In this document: in pieces, positions 11,862-26,400 of the stretch
Layout of the letters: each line of letters begins with the position of its first letter
How positions within the stretch are numbered: position 1 is the first letter of the stretch
Assembly: GCA_017354895.1 (NCBI GenBank)
Contig: CP071499.1
Span: 62,001-126,000 of the forward strand
Length of the DNA: 64,000 nt
Direction: 5' to 3'
From: Podospora comata
Lineage: Eukaryota; Ascomycota; Sordariomycetes; Sordariales; Podosporaceae
Translations under genes and position numbers: made by a program
The notes under the pieces: model-generated
Databases searched by the model: none
Told to the model about the DNA's origin: nothing
The model's input: the letters and a program-made list of their open reading frames with translations, nothing else

Positions 11862-13122
11862 TGTGTGCTATGATGTTCCGATGCAAGGACGACGATTTGA
11901 AAGCCCGTTAAGTCCCTGGACAAAAAGGCAAAATCGCGTGTTCCTGGTGCCGAGAGAATGGTCTGGTGCCCGCAAGAAAAGTAAAAGGCTAACATCAAAA
12001 TAAGGTTAGCGATCTGTGCACACCCAGTCTGATAGCACCAGTAGATAAGGCTATGAGAACCCAAGCACCGACAAGGTGGACAAAGGATGGTGTGCTGGTC
12101 CGGGTCTCGATGGCGCTCTCGAGACTCTCTCTCTTTCAGGTTCTCGAAGCTAGATCGGGGGGATTTCGACCGGCATTTCTTTGTCTCGCCGGCACCCAAG
12201 TACTTACCACTTTATCACAACCAACGGCGGAGGCAAGAAATTCCGGCAATATTTCAGCAACGGAACTGGCGCTCGGGAATGTGCAGGGAAGAAAGGAGGA
12301 TGGTTTAATCGTTGGTGGTGTCGGCAATCTCGTAGGTTGCCTGGGTTGTCGCAGGTTTGCAAAACGGATGCTGTTGACAAAAGCAAGAAATGACCGGAGG
12401 GTCGGAAGGTCGACACGGGGGACGGCCAGCAGTGGTAGGTATAGCAAGCAACTGGCAGGTGATGGGAGAGCGTGTGCTGAATGCTAAATTGAATGCAAAA
12501 TGCCTGTCCGGGACACGGCCGCTGTCGGGGTTGGGTCTGTTTCCGGCAGTCCGGCTCCTTAAATGCCAGCCCTCGGTACTGGCAAAAGGTTGAATTCGGC
12601 CTCGTGGGTTCGACTTGAGGACAGTGGTCGAAGTTGAGATGGTGACAATGGGGGACGGCTGGTGCAGGAGGCAAGGGGCACGTTCGTAAGGATGGCGACT
12701 AGTATTGTATCGTCGTCAGTAGGCCACCTTGGACAGAGGAAGGCAACGGCAGGCCTTGGGATGTTGTCAAAAGTAAACACAGGCCTGGTGTTTGCGGCGA
12801 GAGAGAGGAATGAGACTGTTGGACTGGAGCAGCGGGACTGCACCAGTTTTGAATGACGGGGCTGTGGAATGGGTGGACTGGGACGGGGGATAGGTGACCA
12901 GGGGGGGTGGGCCAAGAAAACACACCCACAACCACCAACCTGGAAGTCGATCGTACCTCTGGCGCTGGGCCCGAACCAGCCAAGACGCTCAAGGTGGCCC
13001 AATGTACAGGCTTGGAAATGAGCAATGGTTGGTGGGCGGAAAATGGGTTCTGGTCGGGACACAGCTCGCTACAGTGCAGAAATTGAAGAGAGGGGAGGTG
13101 GTATGGGCGACACGAGCGGGCG

Positions 13123-13200
13123 GTCGTGATGGAGGGAGAGAGGGGAGGGGGAGAGAGAGGAGGAAAAGAGAGTGAGAGAGGTGAGATGGTGAGGTTGTGG
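13123..13200 (+). repeat. Purine (GA/GGA) tract
   Basis: Almost uninterrupted G/A sequence on plus, about 75 nt. Its complement is a pyrimidine tract about 1.3 kb upstream of the minus-strand PP1-regulator start, a place where CT-rich promoter or leader tracts are common in ascomycetes. Confidence 0.75.
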
Positions 13201-16200
13201 TGGACGAGGGAGGCGATGGTGAAGGAGGAGTAATCGTAAGCGTTGACAAGGAAGTCAAAGTGACCGGATGCAATGGGGCCAGGGAGGCGTGGGCCGAGTG
13301 AGTGGGAAGTGGAATGGTGTTTGACGCTGGGGGGGGCTCACCGGTACCAGGATACTTCTAGGCCTGCGCTTGCAGGGATGCAGCCTTTCCAGTTTTTGGC
13401 GGGAGTGGAGACGATGGCGAGGCGAGTTGGCCCACTCGCAGCTGCTGCCCGGTGCGAGGGCCAGCATCCCTGCCATGTACACTGTGTGAGTGAGCAGCCG
13501 TTCACAGCCAGAGTCCGAGCGTCCAGGAGCTTCCCCGATGCCGGCCAGCCGTATCAGAGATAGATGGTTGCTGATAAACCCTCAGACACTCGCCTTCGCA
13601 GGAGCACAGACGGCGTCGGAATTAGAGTTCAAGCACGCAACGGGCTCTCACCGTGACCGACAGGCCGCCTACTACTATCTCCTATACTAGGCAAGGTCGA
13701 TAGATAAGACATCCATGGATTTACGCTACAGAGTATCAAGCAGTACTCTAGAATAATGCCATGCTGCAATGCTGCAATCCCCATCGGGTTGATGGGATTG
13801 TGCCAGCGTCCACAGTCGGGCATCTCTCTTGTCAACAGCTCCAGTATGAAACATGGACTGGACACTGCCATGTTGCTTTGGGCAAGGTGGCCCAGCCAAC
13901 CGCTAGGTTTGCCTCGAGCCTATTGCTCACATTGTTCATCCATCGACATCAGCGGCAAGAAGAGAAGCTCATCTCCGTTGCCCAACATCAATCACCGACA
14001 AGTCAACAACAGCGCTGTGGGGGGATGAAACCATGCTTTGTCACCTCGCCTGTGTTGGTCTTGGCATACATTCATGCTGTACGGTACAATGACGTCGGTG
14101 AAATGCTCGCGCTTGCTACAGCCACTCAGAGCCCTTCTGCCAACAAACTGTTTGTTTTACGGCGTATCGGTCAGTAACCCTGCATTTATTTGACTGGACA
14201 AATGTTTCTTCTTTCTGGCCCACGAGGCGCTGCAAGCCACGCCCGCATTTTGTCTCGCACAAATTCTTTTTGCCCGTTGCTTGTCCTATCTTCTTTCGTG
14301 AACGTCAGCCATTGTCAACATAAAATATATCAACACCTAAACTTCCAGGTTACCCCAAAGCAGCATCTCCAGCTGTTGTTTGTCATTGTTACACCGAGGG
14401 GAGTCCAGGACACGCGTTTCCATAAACGGCAGAAGAGGCGATGTGGGGGTCCAGGTCAAGGTTCTCGGACATAATGTCGTGAATGTCTACCGCGCCGCAA
14501 ATACTGGCTTCAAGAGAGCTCCTTCAGTTTTCAACCTGGAGCCCAAAATCGAGTCTCTTGCATTGTTCTTTGCGACTGTTGCATCGCCCACGAGCACCTT
14601 CTAGTGGTCCGGTCATTCATCGTGTATCCGTCCAGCAGGCGGGGGTTCGAATCGAAATGCGATTCCCAAAAGTTAGGCCCATCCAACGACAGACGGCTCT
14701 CAGCCCACGTTGGAGAAACCAGCTCTGATGTGAGACGAATCGGCGATTGGCCAACAGCCAACATTGCCTAACGATGCCGGGCTGGCGCTAATCCCCCATC
14801 TGGCCTGACGAAAAATATTTTTAGCGGGAAACGGCCCCGCCACGGCGATTGCGCAGCAACTTAGAACCCTCATCGAATCCTCAATGCGCCTCCCCCTCAT
14901 TGTCTCGACCACCAGGTGAGGCTTTGACGGCGTGACGGCCCAAGAATCAACTGTGACCCTTGAATCCTGGAGTTGTTCCGTTCTCTTCAACTCCACAACT
15001 CACCGAAACCCTCTGCTCCCGGAGGATCCCGCCACGAAGCCGGAGCATGATGCCATCCTGCAACTTCTGCGCAGCGGCCTGGAGCTGAGTTGTTCAAACA
15101 TGAGATGCAGGTCGTATTTTGAACAGCTATTTCTTTTGCTCCAGACTTTCCCCGCTTCCATCCTCCTCTGACCATGAAGAACCCCTAGCCCAACTGGTTG
15201 GTAGGCTGGCAAGATCTGTCAACACCATCTCCATCGCGGCCCGAATCTCGATCCTAGTTGGCGATGCGGGAGGTTGAGTTGCATACAGTAGCCATCCAAG
15301 AGTCAGCTCCCCGTGCATAACTACCTGAGAGGGGCTCAACGGGGTCGAGCGGTCCAAGTATCTACGTCCACGTAAACACGGCGTCGGTGGAACTCTCCAC
15401 AGGACTGATTCTAGAGTAGTGTTGAGAACGCTGCTCTTCAACATCAAGCGGCCTCGAAACAATAGCGCATTGGTCCCGGTGGAGAAGATGAGGTTGTCAT
15501 AACCATCAATCGTTAAAATCTCTTCTTCCCTCTGCACAGTGCGGGAGATGATTGTTTCTTGGATCTCGGAGACTTTCTCCTGACTCCCCAAGAATATGCC
15601 AAGGCTTGGGCTATCAGCCTGCGATGAATTCAGGTGCAGTGATTGGCTAGACAAATAGTTCTTCGAATGTCATCTTGGCACAGACAACGGCTTGGTCTCG
15701 ACACAAACCTTCTTGCGATGTCAGCCGGTGCCAGGGAGGCCTGTGTCTTGCATGGGCCAACTCACCTGGCACCCTGGGCAATTGCCTGGATCTGAAGCAA
15801 GCGATGGCACAAGCCTCGACAAACAGACCAAGAAAAAAATCTTCAACCAGGGCAGAGCTGTTGACGTTGGGGATGCCTCTATCAAAGCACCTCCGCGGCT
15901 CTTGCCATTTTCTGCGTAGCCTACCCCCACGCCTCCTATCAAATTTGTTTTCCATCACGGCTGTCCGAACGTAGCAGCTTCCAAGTTGATCATCCATCGT
16001 CCAGATAGATTCCTTCTCTTGCAGAACTGACCTGCTGCATCCAGACAACTCGCGTCTCCAACGCAGCCTCCTTCTGTAGCACCATGCCGTGCATCGAGAT
16101 GGTTCTCTTGGCAACGATAAGTGAAATTTTATTATCGGTCAGGAAAAAAAGCAGAGCAATTTCTGCCGGAGAGACTGGCATATCTCCAGGCTCTCACCGA

Positions 16201-19200
16201 AGACCAATTCTTATCGCAGCTCCCATCCGAACCCTGTATTCCCGTATCCGTTCGTATTACGGTGTATAATACATCCCACGCCGCCCCCCGTGTCACACCT
16301 TGTCTCTGCTGCAATCCCCAACAGTCCAGACATTCGCCATCTGCCCCACATCTGCACGGACAAAGAATATCCAGCCTGCCTTATTACATTATTTATCTCA
16401 CGTCAGGCAGACCGGCAATGGCATTCCCTGGGCAAGAACAAAGTCCTCTTCCCATGGCAAAACCCGAGCCGTGAGCAAAAGCCTAGAACTGCCATCATAC
16501 CATCAGGAACTTGGTTTTCGCAATGCTTGGGCACCAAGAGTGGACCGGTAGCAGTGTATGTGTGAGCGATGAAGGAATGGCAAGACGACAACTCAGCTTT
16601 GCATCAGTTAAGGCGGGGTAGGTAGAGTTGGAGTTTTGCGGGGAAGGCAAGCAATGGAGAACATCCAGCATTCGACCCAGAACATCAGCAAGATAATTGA
16701 ACGGTTTTTCATGGGAGTCCGAACTCAGTCACCCAACAACAAATTTAGATGCTTCGGTCCAGTAGTTATTACCAGGTGGCGGCGTGGACAGCACCTGACT
16801 GATGCCGGTGGCGGCACAGGACATGGTCAAATAATTATTTGTGTTGGTTCTGGGCAGTGGTTCCTATTTTGCTGTGGCTTTTGCGACACCCATGCCATGC
16901 CGACTGCGGATTTGTTTCAGCAAATTTGAGACACGGCAGGCCAACGCTGCATGGTCCTAGAAACTTGCCAGTACGGTGTGCCTTTGTGATAATCCTTTGT
17001 GAGATGGCTTATGAGACAAGAAGCCCACGAATGTTTATGTACACGTATACGTGTAGTGTAAATCGGAGGAGTGATGGATTTCGCAGAGTACTCTCTCTGT
17101 CGGGTTATTACCCGTTGGGCAAGCCACCCCAGACAACAGAGAACCCTACAAACGTTATTGCCAAGCGAAAGGCTTGCCTGCCGTGACGGCAAATGCTCAT
17201 TTTCAGGTTGTCTCTCTTATCGTGAGCCATTGACCAATCAAAGAGGATGATGTCCTGAGCCACATGTGCGCTACCCAAGCTTTGGCCAACTGCTTTGTCC
17301 CGGACAGTGCTGCGCTCGCAGTCAGCGCACGGTGCCATCTTGATTTTTGGAGGATATTTCTCACCTCCCAGCTCATGTCAAAAGCATCGACCCCAATCCC
17401 CGCGATGACATCCCGATGCACTCCTACGGCAAAAGCCTTTACGCAGGCTGCCGGGAAACATGTTTTGCATTTCATTCATGCATTACTTCAACTAGATGCG
17501 AGGTGAGAAGGCGAGTGGTTCGTCCACTGGGCACGGGGAACTGCTTCGCTTCTATCTTTACCTCCATCAATTCATCAAATTCAGTAGCTCTTCCGTCTTT
17601 CCTTTCTCGTCAATCCAAAACGCCTCAGCAGAACACGATACAGATTGGTGGGTCAGTGATTCTGATATGTGGTTTCAATCTCCCATATCTTCCGCTGCTA
17701 CATATTCCCGCACACATCGGAAGCCGCTTTTTCGGATGGCCCCTCGTCGGATATTCACCCCCCACCCCAAATAGCAATGTCAATCACTCAATCACTTAAA
17801 ACGGCATGTGCTCTCTCGACCGTGTCGCGCTAGATAAAGAGCACGAGTGTACCTACGGTAGGCAATGCCGGACACCATGGGCAATGGTCTGAAAAGCGTC
17901 CAAAAGATAGCTTCATGGCAGCTTTCATTTCCCCTCCGTCCGTCATACAAGACCTGACACGAAGCAAGATCTAGGCAGTCAGGGTCCCCTTCTCCGTGGG
18001 AAAGGGTCTTGCCCCGACCCTCTCTTCGATCGACAACGGGCATCTCTCCAGCTCATTCTACTTGACAATGGCCCCCAACTCATATCCCAGTCCTAATGGC
18101 AAGCCTTGCCGGTTTCAGTAGTAGGAGCAAACTGGATGGGATTTTTGGCAATGCCATGGGCATGGCATGACGGCTCGTGAAATTCGGTAGGTCCGGTCTG
18201 CAGCTGCCAAATATTGTGCCCAAGGGATCGAGCTTCCCCTCTTTCTCCTGGCCCGCCAACGGACTGGAGTGCCATTCTTCCTGTATTCGGCGCGGCAAGT
18301 TCCTTGCTAGAACACTGTTGTGCGTCAATGATGGTGTGGATGTCGCAGAAAGTGTCGACCGAGCCACATCCCAATGATCCCCGACCACGCACCGGTGAGA
18401 AAGGATTGGTCCTCATTGTGTCTAAGACTGCCCCTGTAGGCAGTCTGCCCACCGATTAAAATTGCTTGTCTTTTGGCTCGACAGGGGATTTTCCAAGTTT
18501 TGAGTTGCATGCTGAAAAGACCAGACCATTGCTCGCATGAGGAGTTGACACCAACCGCCAATGGGACAAGAAAAGGCCACTGTCGAACATTGAAAGAGAG
18601 AACTCTGTACATACACGTAAGGGTTTTTCTTCACCTAAGCTTCATCAAGTTCTCTATGAGTGTACATACAAATATCGCGAAACGATATTCGGATTTCGGG
18701 CGGAGGCATGGGCTCTGTCCCAGTCGTACCACCCATCGATATCGCCATCTATTTATTACAGGCAGGCCGGCAGTATGCAGGCTGGTTAACGCTCATCATA
18801 CACTATCAGGACCCTTCGGAACAACAATCCCGATGCTGGATTTCGCTGGACACACAATTACTTACCATCCCACGTTCACTCGCAAGGTGCAGGACCCAGA
18901 CGGCTCGTAGAAGAGATTGGCCTGTGTCCTCATGCCACACGGGTAGTCTTCCCCCCCCCCTCCCCCGGTTCATAGGTCTCGTGAGCTGCAAAAACCTTGA
19001 TTTGGTAGTTTGGGGTTTGGCATTTCTGTGAAGGTATTCGGGCCCGGAGTTCACGGATGAAAGCGGTGACAAGACGGAGGCAGGGGCTCGGCACCTCGTG
19101 CTCTGAGCCAAGCACGGCAACTGGAGCTCAGGCTTCCTGGGCTCCTCCCAAAAAAAAGCGAGCCAAGAGAACGCACGCAATTGGCACTAGCACTAGGCCG

Positions 19201-19837
19201 GAAGAGGCATGGTCTCTGACAAGACCCATGCTTTCTATCCAATCCCTTGCTCCATGACGTCGTTGATTTGTCTCGGCAGGCACGCAAAATCGGTGATTCT
19301 GGAGCAACATCGAGAAGCTCGACTTTTGCGATCCCAGGGGCCTCTCTCTACTGTATGTACACTACTGTGCACTACTAGGTGTGGTGAAAACTCTGTCCCC
19401 TGTTCCATTGCAGTCTCAAATTTCGCGTCGACGCACCCAGCCCCTCCTTGTGGATGTGTTTGATATATGCACCTGTCATAGGTACGGAGCATCCCCTTTT
19501 GTGCTTACTGGCGCGGGCTCGTATTAAGCCAGGCCTCGGGTCCGTTACTGTGCCCGGCGATACCTTCTTGAGCTCAGACGGCGGTGGTGATCTGGTGTGT
19601 AGCCTGCTCAAAGTTCTTTGCAAGAAAAAGCTCGAGCCATCCTCAACCGCGGGGTTGTCAACCCCCCACCCCCCGCACAAAAAGCGTGGGGTTGTATGTA
19701 TATCCACCCAAACAGCACAGATCATTAAGACTTTAAGAGTCTCGACTGTGACCGATCCACTTCAGCGCAACCGCAAGCCTCTTGAAGACATTGCTTCAGA
19801 TGGCGCAGATTTTCCTCAACGACGACTCGCCGCGCCG

Positions 19838-19850
19838 CGCCGCGCCGCTT
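19838..19850. repeat. GCCGC/GCGCC short tandem tract
   Basis: About 2.5-3 copies of a five-base CGCCG unit in a row. A simple GC-rich tract. Confidence 0.7.
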
Positions 19851-20357
19851 GCCCGCAGTGATGCGAGAACAGGTGATCTCTTAGCGTCCCATGTGAGGGA
19901 TGAACTCATTCATCAATGGGGAGGTCGGTGAGTGAGAGAAAAACAAATGGAAGCGCTGGCCGCGGAGCAACACCGTGGAAACCCTTGCACCACCCCACGC
20001 TGCTCAGCCGTGCTCAGAAAGTCCACTCACTGCCGTCAACAACAACCTGGAGAGGCTGTAAGCTGAATCTACTACCTAGACCGGAGTTTAATGGGCTTGG
20101 GACGCAATCGGGGTAAGACAAGCGAGGTGATGAGAAAATCTCATCATCCTTCATCAATACAGTAGGTATTGAGAAGTTCTCTGTCACCCCTCCGGTGACG
20201 CTCTGTTACCAGCACCCACGCCACACACCGACCAATTAGGTGCCATTCTTTCCACTTTGGCGCTTCGACTTGCCCTATCAGGAACCCAGCAGAATGGCGG
20301 TGAAGTTTTTGCTGTTCACTTCACCTTGAAATTGTGTGCTTGAAAGGGGCATTGATG

Positions 20358-20400
20358 CGAGGGCTCGTCATTGCGAAGACTCGTTAATGACGAGCCCTCG
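20358..20400. repeat. Perfect 15-bp inverted repeat with a 13-nt loop
   Basis: The left arm CGAGGGCTCGTCATT (20358-20372) and the right arm AATGACGAGCCCTCG (20386-20400) are exact reverse complements around a 13-nt spacer. Short copies of CATTGATxxG flank both sides. It lies in the middle of the gene-free interval. It could be a foldback element remnant, a structured RNA element or a protein-binding palindrome; the sequence does not decide. Confidence 0.9.
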
Positions 20401-23400
20401 ACATTGATCGGGATAAAGCATCCATAATGTGCTCATGAAGCTGCCCAGACAGCTGGGTCGAGACCTTCTCCGGCACCGGTAAGTATGATGGGCTTGGTTC
20501 TGGTATCGTCTCAGAATGCAAACCCAGTTACTGATCTACAAGCAGAAGAAAGGCTTCGATAGTTGGCCTCGCTCGTTGGCTCGGAAGTTCAAAAACCTGC
20601 ATGGCCTTGGGGACGCCTACGCATCAGGCTGAGGGCGGCTCATAACTCCGTCGACACGCCATTTTTGAGTTCTGCCGGATGGTTCAAGTTGTGCCGGCCT
20701 GAACTCCAAAGTTCGTCCCCGATTCAAGTAGCAGCTTTCCTGACCGGTGTCCCGCATCCAACCTTGGAAAGACTCGGCTTCCTGAGTCTAGTCCTGAATC
20801 AACCTTGCTACTTCTTCAAACCGCCGCTGGACGCTGCATCCATTGGTGCAGGTCTCTACCGGTAGACAACTGGGCCAGTTGTTGTGTCTTGTCTGGAGCA
20901 ATGCCGTCCTCAACGAACAGCTCAGGCGACATAAGAGGACGCCACCATCAAGATTCCCCGGCAGCACAAGGACGTAACATCCTCACCTCCATTCTCTGGC
21001 ACTCTGCAAAGCAACGGTCCCCTACGCCTAGAAGCAAGTCTTGCAGCACCAGAGTGGGAGTGGCTTCCACACCACCTTTCTTGGATGACGATTACATAAC
21101 CCGTATAATACCCTCATGCACCGACGTGCATGAGTTCGACAATCAGCTTCAACGGAACACAAGTCGTCGAAATTCCGCCGCATATCCTGCACTGTGTTGT
21201 ACAGCAGCATCACGATGTTGACAGGACGTTGGCCCAATACATGGTGGGGATTGCATCGGCAAAATCAGGGGCCCCTCATCGTGACCCCTCCTTTTTGTAA
21301 TGGGAACCCAGGATGATCCTTCAAATTCTGCAGAGACAATGTCCAACGATCCAGCTCTCGGACTCGCAAGTGGAAAACACCAGAGGAAAAGCGCCGATGC
21401 CATACTACAAAGGCGTTACTATTATGTACGACATACCCTGCCCTTGGGGCGTGTCGGCAGCAATATGGAGACGGCCAGCCCGCTGTCACGACATCCAGAC
21501 CATCGACAGGTCGTTCAAGGATGTCAGAAGGCTGATGAGGTCGGGACCAGGGATTCTCCCGGGTGGGGCCAAGATCGCCAGCCGTCACCTCCGGGGCCCG
21601 TCCGGCATTCAGAGCCCTTCGGCTTCCACTCACCCACCCACCCTTCCCACGATTCGACAAGCGGCGCTTGGTGCACAGAACGAAGGGGCCCACTGCGCCA
21701 ACCAATTCGAGATGCTCTTGCCTCAAACTCTGGAAAGGCACAAAGGCTGGCGGCCTTGAAGGAGGATGAAGACTTTTTGTGTGATAGAGCCACACTACTG
21801 CAAGCTGGTTGCATTGTGACTGTCTCCTATCTACCGGTGCGCCGGTCAGACCGCTCTGCGGCGATAACCTCACTGCATGCACCCTTCTGAACCTCAACGC
21901 CACGATATGCACCTGGTTGGTGGCTTTTTTGTCACTGCACTTAGTGTACATAGGTGTTTCTTGTTGGAAGTGTGAAATGGAGGGTCCTGCTGGTCGGTGA
22001 TTTTGTAACCAGCCAAGACTTGTAAATGCATACCAAAAGTGGCGATTTCACCAACAGATTTGACATTCGGCGCATCTAATACGAGAGAAGCAAGGCTGCC
22101 ACTTGGCTAGGTCTGACTAACGATCCTACCATGCAGTAGAGACCCGCTACAAACCAGCTGAATTTTCTCCTCCCATGCACCCTCCACTGGTTCCCTCGAT
22201 GCTGCCAGCAGCACAACACAGCATGTCACTCCATGAACAATCTTTGGTGGTTAGACCCAGTCGTGCCAGTAAACCCCACCAAGTGGCTCACCTCCTTGAC
22301 CACTGTTGTAACAAGTGGAAAACTGACTGGAGCCACCAAAAGCCAACCACCACCCGAGAACCACCGAGACCCGTAACAACAGAAGAGCCGGATATCTCTG
22401 CCGTTCCATCAAAATTCAGTGCCTAGTGTATGAGCCGGACGCACACAATGCCCGCATCCGACTGACGGTATCCTCATAGGTATGAAAGGCCGAGACGATG
22501 TGTAGTGTCTTGTACGTACTTGCAGATGCAAAACTCGCCGGTGCTGTTTTGCTGCCGGGTCGGCATGGCATTGGCAATGGCATGATATCCAAAGTGGTCT
22601 GATCTGCAGCTTTGCACAAGAAAGTGGACTTTGCCTAGCCGCAGCTGGGAAGGTGAGGTGGATGGTGTTATCGCGCCTCAAAGAAGCCTCTCAAGGTTCT
22701 TTCAGGCATGCTCCAGACGTTTCCCTCGATTTCATTCATCACTTGTAGTGTATTATCGCCAACACGGTCAGCCAGGCAAGACCCAACACTCATTACATTT
22801 CCGCCCAAGGTACATCTTTGCTTTAGCCCAGCAACACTGTTTTATTCATCATTCCCTTTGTCGCTAAAGGGTCTACCTGGTTAAGGGCGACAACATCCGG
22901 ACCCTGTCAGATCGATCGCCGGGCAGGTTCGCCCGCCCCCCGTGCCGACAGCGGCGCGGCACAGTTCTTTCAGTCACTCAGCCGCTGCCGCATGGCCATC
23001 CGACGTTGGTTTTTTGGTTTTTTTTTCTTTTTTCTCCATCCGTCTTGTTTGGCCGATGTTTCTTTAACAGCTCGGCAAGCAAAGGGTATAAAGTAAGGAC
23101 GGTTCGTTATCTCCTTCAATGCCATTCGTGCAATCTTCCTTTCGCATGCCAACTCGAGGGCTTGAGATAGGCCCAGGTAAAGGGAGGGTTGCAATCCTGT
23201 TTGGCACTTTTTGGCCATCCTTTTGGTTGATTGATTTGATAAAGATGATGAGAACTGATGGACCGCATTGCATATCTGCAGCACTCCTGCTGTCCGGCCT
23301 GCCCTCCTTCCCTTCGTGCTGCGAGGTGCGACCTGCGCTACATGCCTGCTATATTAACAGCGAAGAGTGAAGCGACACACCAGACACGAAGGGTGGGAGG

Positions 23401-26400
23401 CTATCAAATTGCACAGATCCGATGCGACTGTCGGCAATCTTTATCCTTTTGTCTGCATTGCCTCCAAAAACCCACCCGGAACTCAGACAAGAGGGTAGGA
23501 AGGAAAGCTATGGATACGGCCCCCCTCCCTGTAAGTGCAGGATGGATGAGATGGTGTGTGGTGTGTGGGATTGCGGTTGTAATTCCCACCCTCCTGCAGG
23601 CGCGTTGGGGACTGGGGTGGGTTACTTTGCATTGGATGTCTTGGACTTGCCCGCCGCCTGCCAGTTGCACTCACGGCCATCATGGCCTGGGCGTTTCGGT
23701 GGTTGTGCAAGCATCTCGCCGTTGCAACATAGGTTGGCCAATAAAGTACCCATTTGGAGACGGGTGCAGATTCTCATGCTATTATCAGGAGAAATGCTGC
23801 AAGATTGACGCTTCTGTTACCCACCACCTCCCCCTGAGAGCTCCATGGTTGGCTGCAGGCCGTAAAGGCAAGGACATAGGGACCGTTCATGTCCACCCAC
23901 ACCACCGCCAGAAGACACAAAATGACGGTCCACCGGTCGATGAATATACACCACAGTCTGGCTTTCACCGATCCGTTGCCGGTCGGTTCAGTTATATTCG
24001 CCAAGTAACACGCTCCGAGCCTATGATTTGAAGAGATCCGGCCGGTGAGCTGATGAAGGGTGGGCGGCATTGGGGAAAAGGATTGGGTTTCTGTCAACTT
24101 CCGCCTTTCTGTTGTGGTGCACAAAAAATGGGAAGAAATACCCGACCGTCCCAGCTATGCAGCAGAAATTCCAGGACTTGATTGACTACCCCCATAGCGC
24201 AAGCTTTGTCATCCAATGGCTCGTCGCGAGTGTAGTTGGTGAACACCACTTCCACATATCTGGATGGGTCGGCTCAGGGTCCCTTTCAGGGTCCTGCTTT
24301 TGACCAAGGGTCCGACTCGAGACGGGTCGCCGCGTTGTGGGTGACGGCGAGACAAGATGGAAATCATGATTTTCCCCAGTCCCCACCATCATTCTCTATG
24401 TCCTTTTTCTACGCAGTATATATTTGGTTTTCGACCTACATTGGTGTGTAAACCCACGCCACTCCCTCCTCAACTTGCACCCTACACCCTTCCCCGCAAG
24501 CGTTGACACCCTCCTTCTCGCGTCCCCCCCCATTGTACGTATTTAACACGCACCCTGCCCTCCGTGGCTCGCCTCCCTCCTCCCGGGCAGCCATGGCGTT
24601 TAGGTCTCTCAGCCAATGAGCGAACAGGCCTGCTTAGACTCACGGAGATATCTTTCGATGGGGTGTAGCATGGTGGAGACGTCTAGGGAGGCGTTTCCTT
24701 TTGGGGTCGTGGTTGCATAGGCGGTTGGATGGTATGATGATTTATGATATATTTTACACGAGTGCTTGGGTCTGGGTGCTGCTCCCGGTTGCGAGAGCAA
24801 GAAATTGAAGTATGAGAGCAGTGGAAGGGATGTTGGATGGTCCACCCTTTGGATAACTGTCGCACCTCATGAACTAGCCTTATCTTCCCGCCTGCCCGCC
24901 GTGTGGTGAAGACCCAACGGGAGGGGAAAAGACGTTGGCGGCGGCAGGAATAGTTGCACAAGGCAGGCAAAGAAGCCGTTTTTATCCGCTGGTAGCCCAT
25001 GGCTGGAACTCTTGGGCTTGTGAAACAGAAAGTTGCTCAACGAATTCGTTGCGTTTCGGCACACGAGTCCTGCTAAAAAAAATGCCACATGGGTTAGGCA
25101 TTCGTGGAGGGAGCTTTGGCTGCGTCTTTCAAAAAAACTGTTTGGGTTCTAGTTTGGGATATATAGGGGATTGTCGTCAAGAAGCAAACGCGAACCGTAG
25201 ACACAAACACACGGGGAGGGGCACGCCTAGCACTTGACGTATAACATCCGCCCGTGGCATTCATGGAGTCCTGACCTTCTTGAGGAGTGACCGCATACCT
25301 TGGTAGTGCTAGTTCGGAGGTTGGTATGGACTAGATATGACGATCTTCGCTGTGCTGTTTCAGACGATGGAGCCGCCCCCCGAGTCGAGGACACACAAGC
25401 GGAACCATGTGCGATAGGCGGATGATCTAGAAGGCTCGAAAGTTGCACAGTGGTCTGGGGTGGTGTCAATGTTATTACCGGTCAGCATGGCTGCAGATAA
25501 GAGGGTGGTGTTGGGACAGCTCGGTGGGATGGCTTGGGGGTGCACAAACGATATCAGCACAATCCAGATGCTCCCAGAACAGCAATGGAAAGAAATATGC
25601 GGGTTGCACAGACTTGAAGAAGATATGCAGGCAGTCAGGACGGATGGTTGTAATGATGGACAAGAGCCTACATCTGTCTTCAGATCGGTATTCAGTAAGG
25701 CAGATGAATGTGGTAGGTGAGCGCAGAGTCCGGCCGCGCAATGCTGTGATGGCCTCTCGCCAACTGTCGGTTGGTAGTTTAGCATCTTGAAAACACGCTA
25801 CGTTGATGTAATCTGTATGGGTGTGATCTACCTTCCAGCGACTGACAGGAGCTGTCTTGCCGACACACCTCCACCTTGCTGAAGGGCCAGGCATGTATCC
25901 AGTACCTTTTTTTTCTTGGAGGTGTGGAAAGACCCAACCTAACTTGCTCCCACAGAATGATCCGACTCCCTGGGTTTCATTGAGTATGCCGTGACTAGAA
26001 GCCGGTGACAAACTTCAGAAATCTGGAAAGTTATCGAAGACTCTGTGTCGTTATGATGATGCATCAAACTGCCCAAAGACTAGCTTAATATCACAGACCA
26101 ACCATATTGGCTGGCGATCACTTCACATGGCGTGTACGTTATTTGCTAAAACATCATACCAGCCCTGAAAAAAGTCTTGTGCAAAAGCTGCAAGCCCCAG
26201 GTCGTAGAGTAGTACGAGGGGGTAGGATCCCCGGCCGATACTTGATTCAACATCACTTTTTCAGTATGGCTGCAAATGCACCATGATAGTACGTTGCTCT
26301 TTATACGAACGACGATCTTGCTCCCATCCGTTGCATGTTACGTCTGCTACATGATTGTATTAGGCCTCCATGATCTTGATGGAACCGGGCTCTACGACTC

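Noticed and set aside
14635-14672. GGGGGTTCGAATCG resembling a tRNA T-arm
   Set aside because: The T-stem does not pair and no A-box or acceptor stem is found.
15127-15654. 175-codon open frame on minus in the gene-free interval
   Set aside because: It lacks an ATG at its start, has no motif and cannot be joined to other exons.
21265-21951. 228-codon frame on minus, overlapped by a 196-codon frame on plus
   Set aside because: Both strands are open over the same bases, which marks chance openness in GC-rich DNA; no family signature on either.
23258-24031. 257-codon frame on plus
   Set aside because: Composition is irregular (many Cys, His and Trp), no motif, and no upstream or downstream exon.
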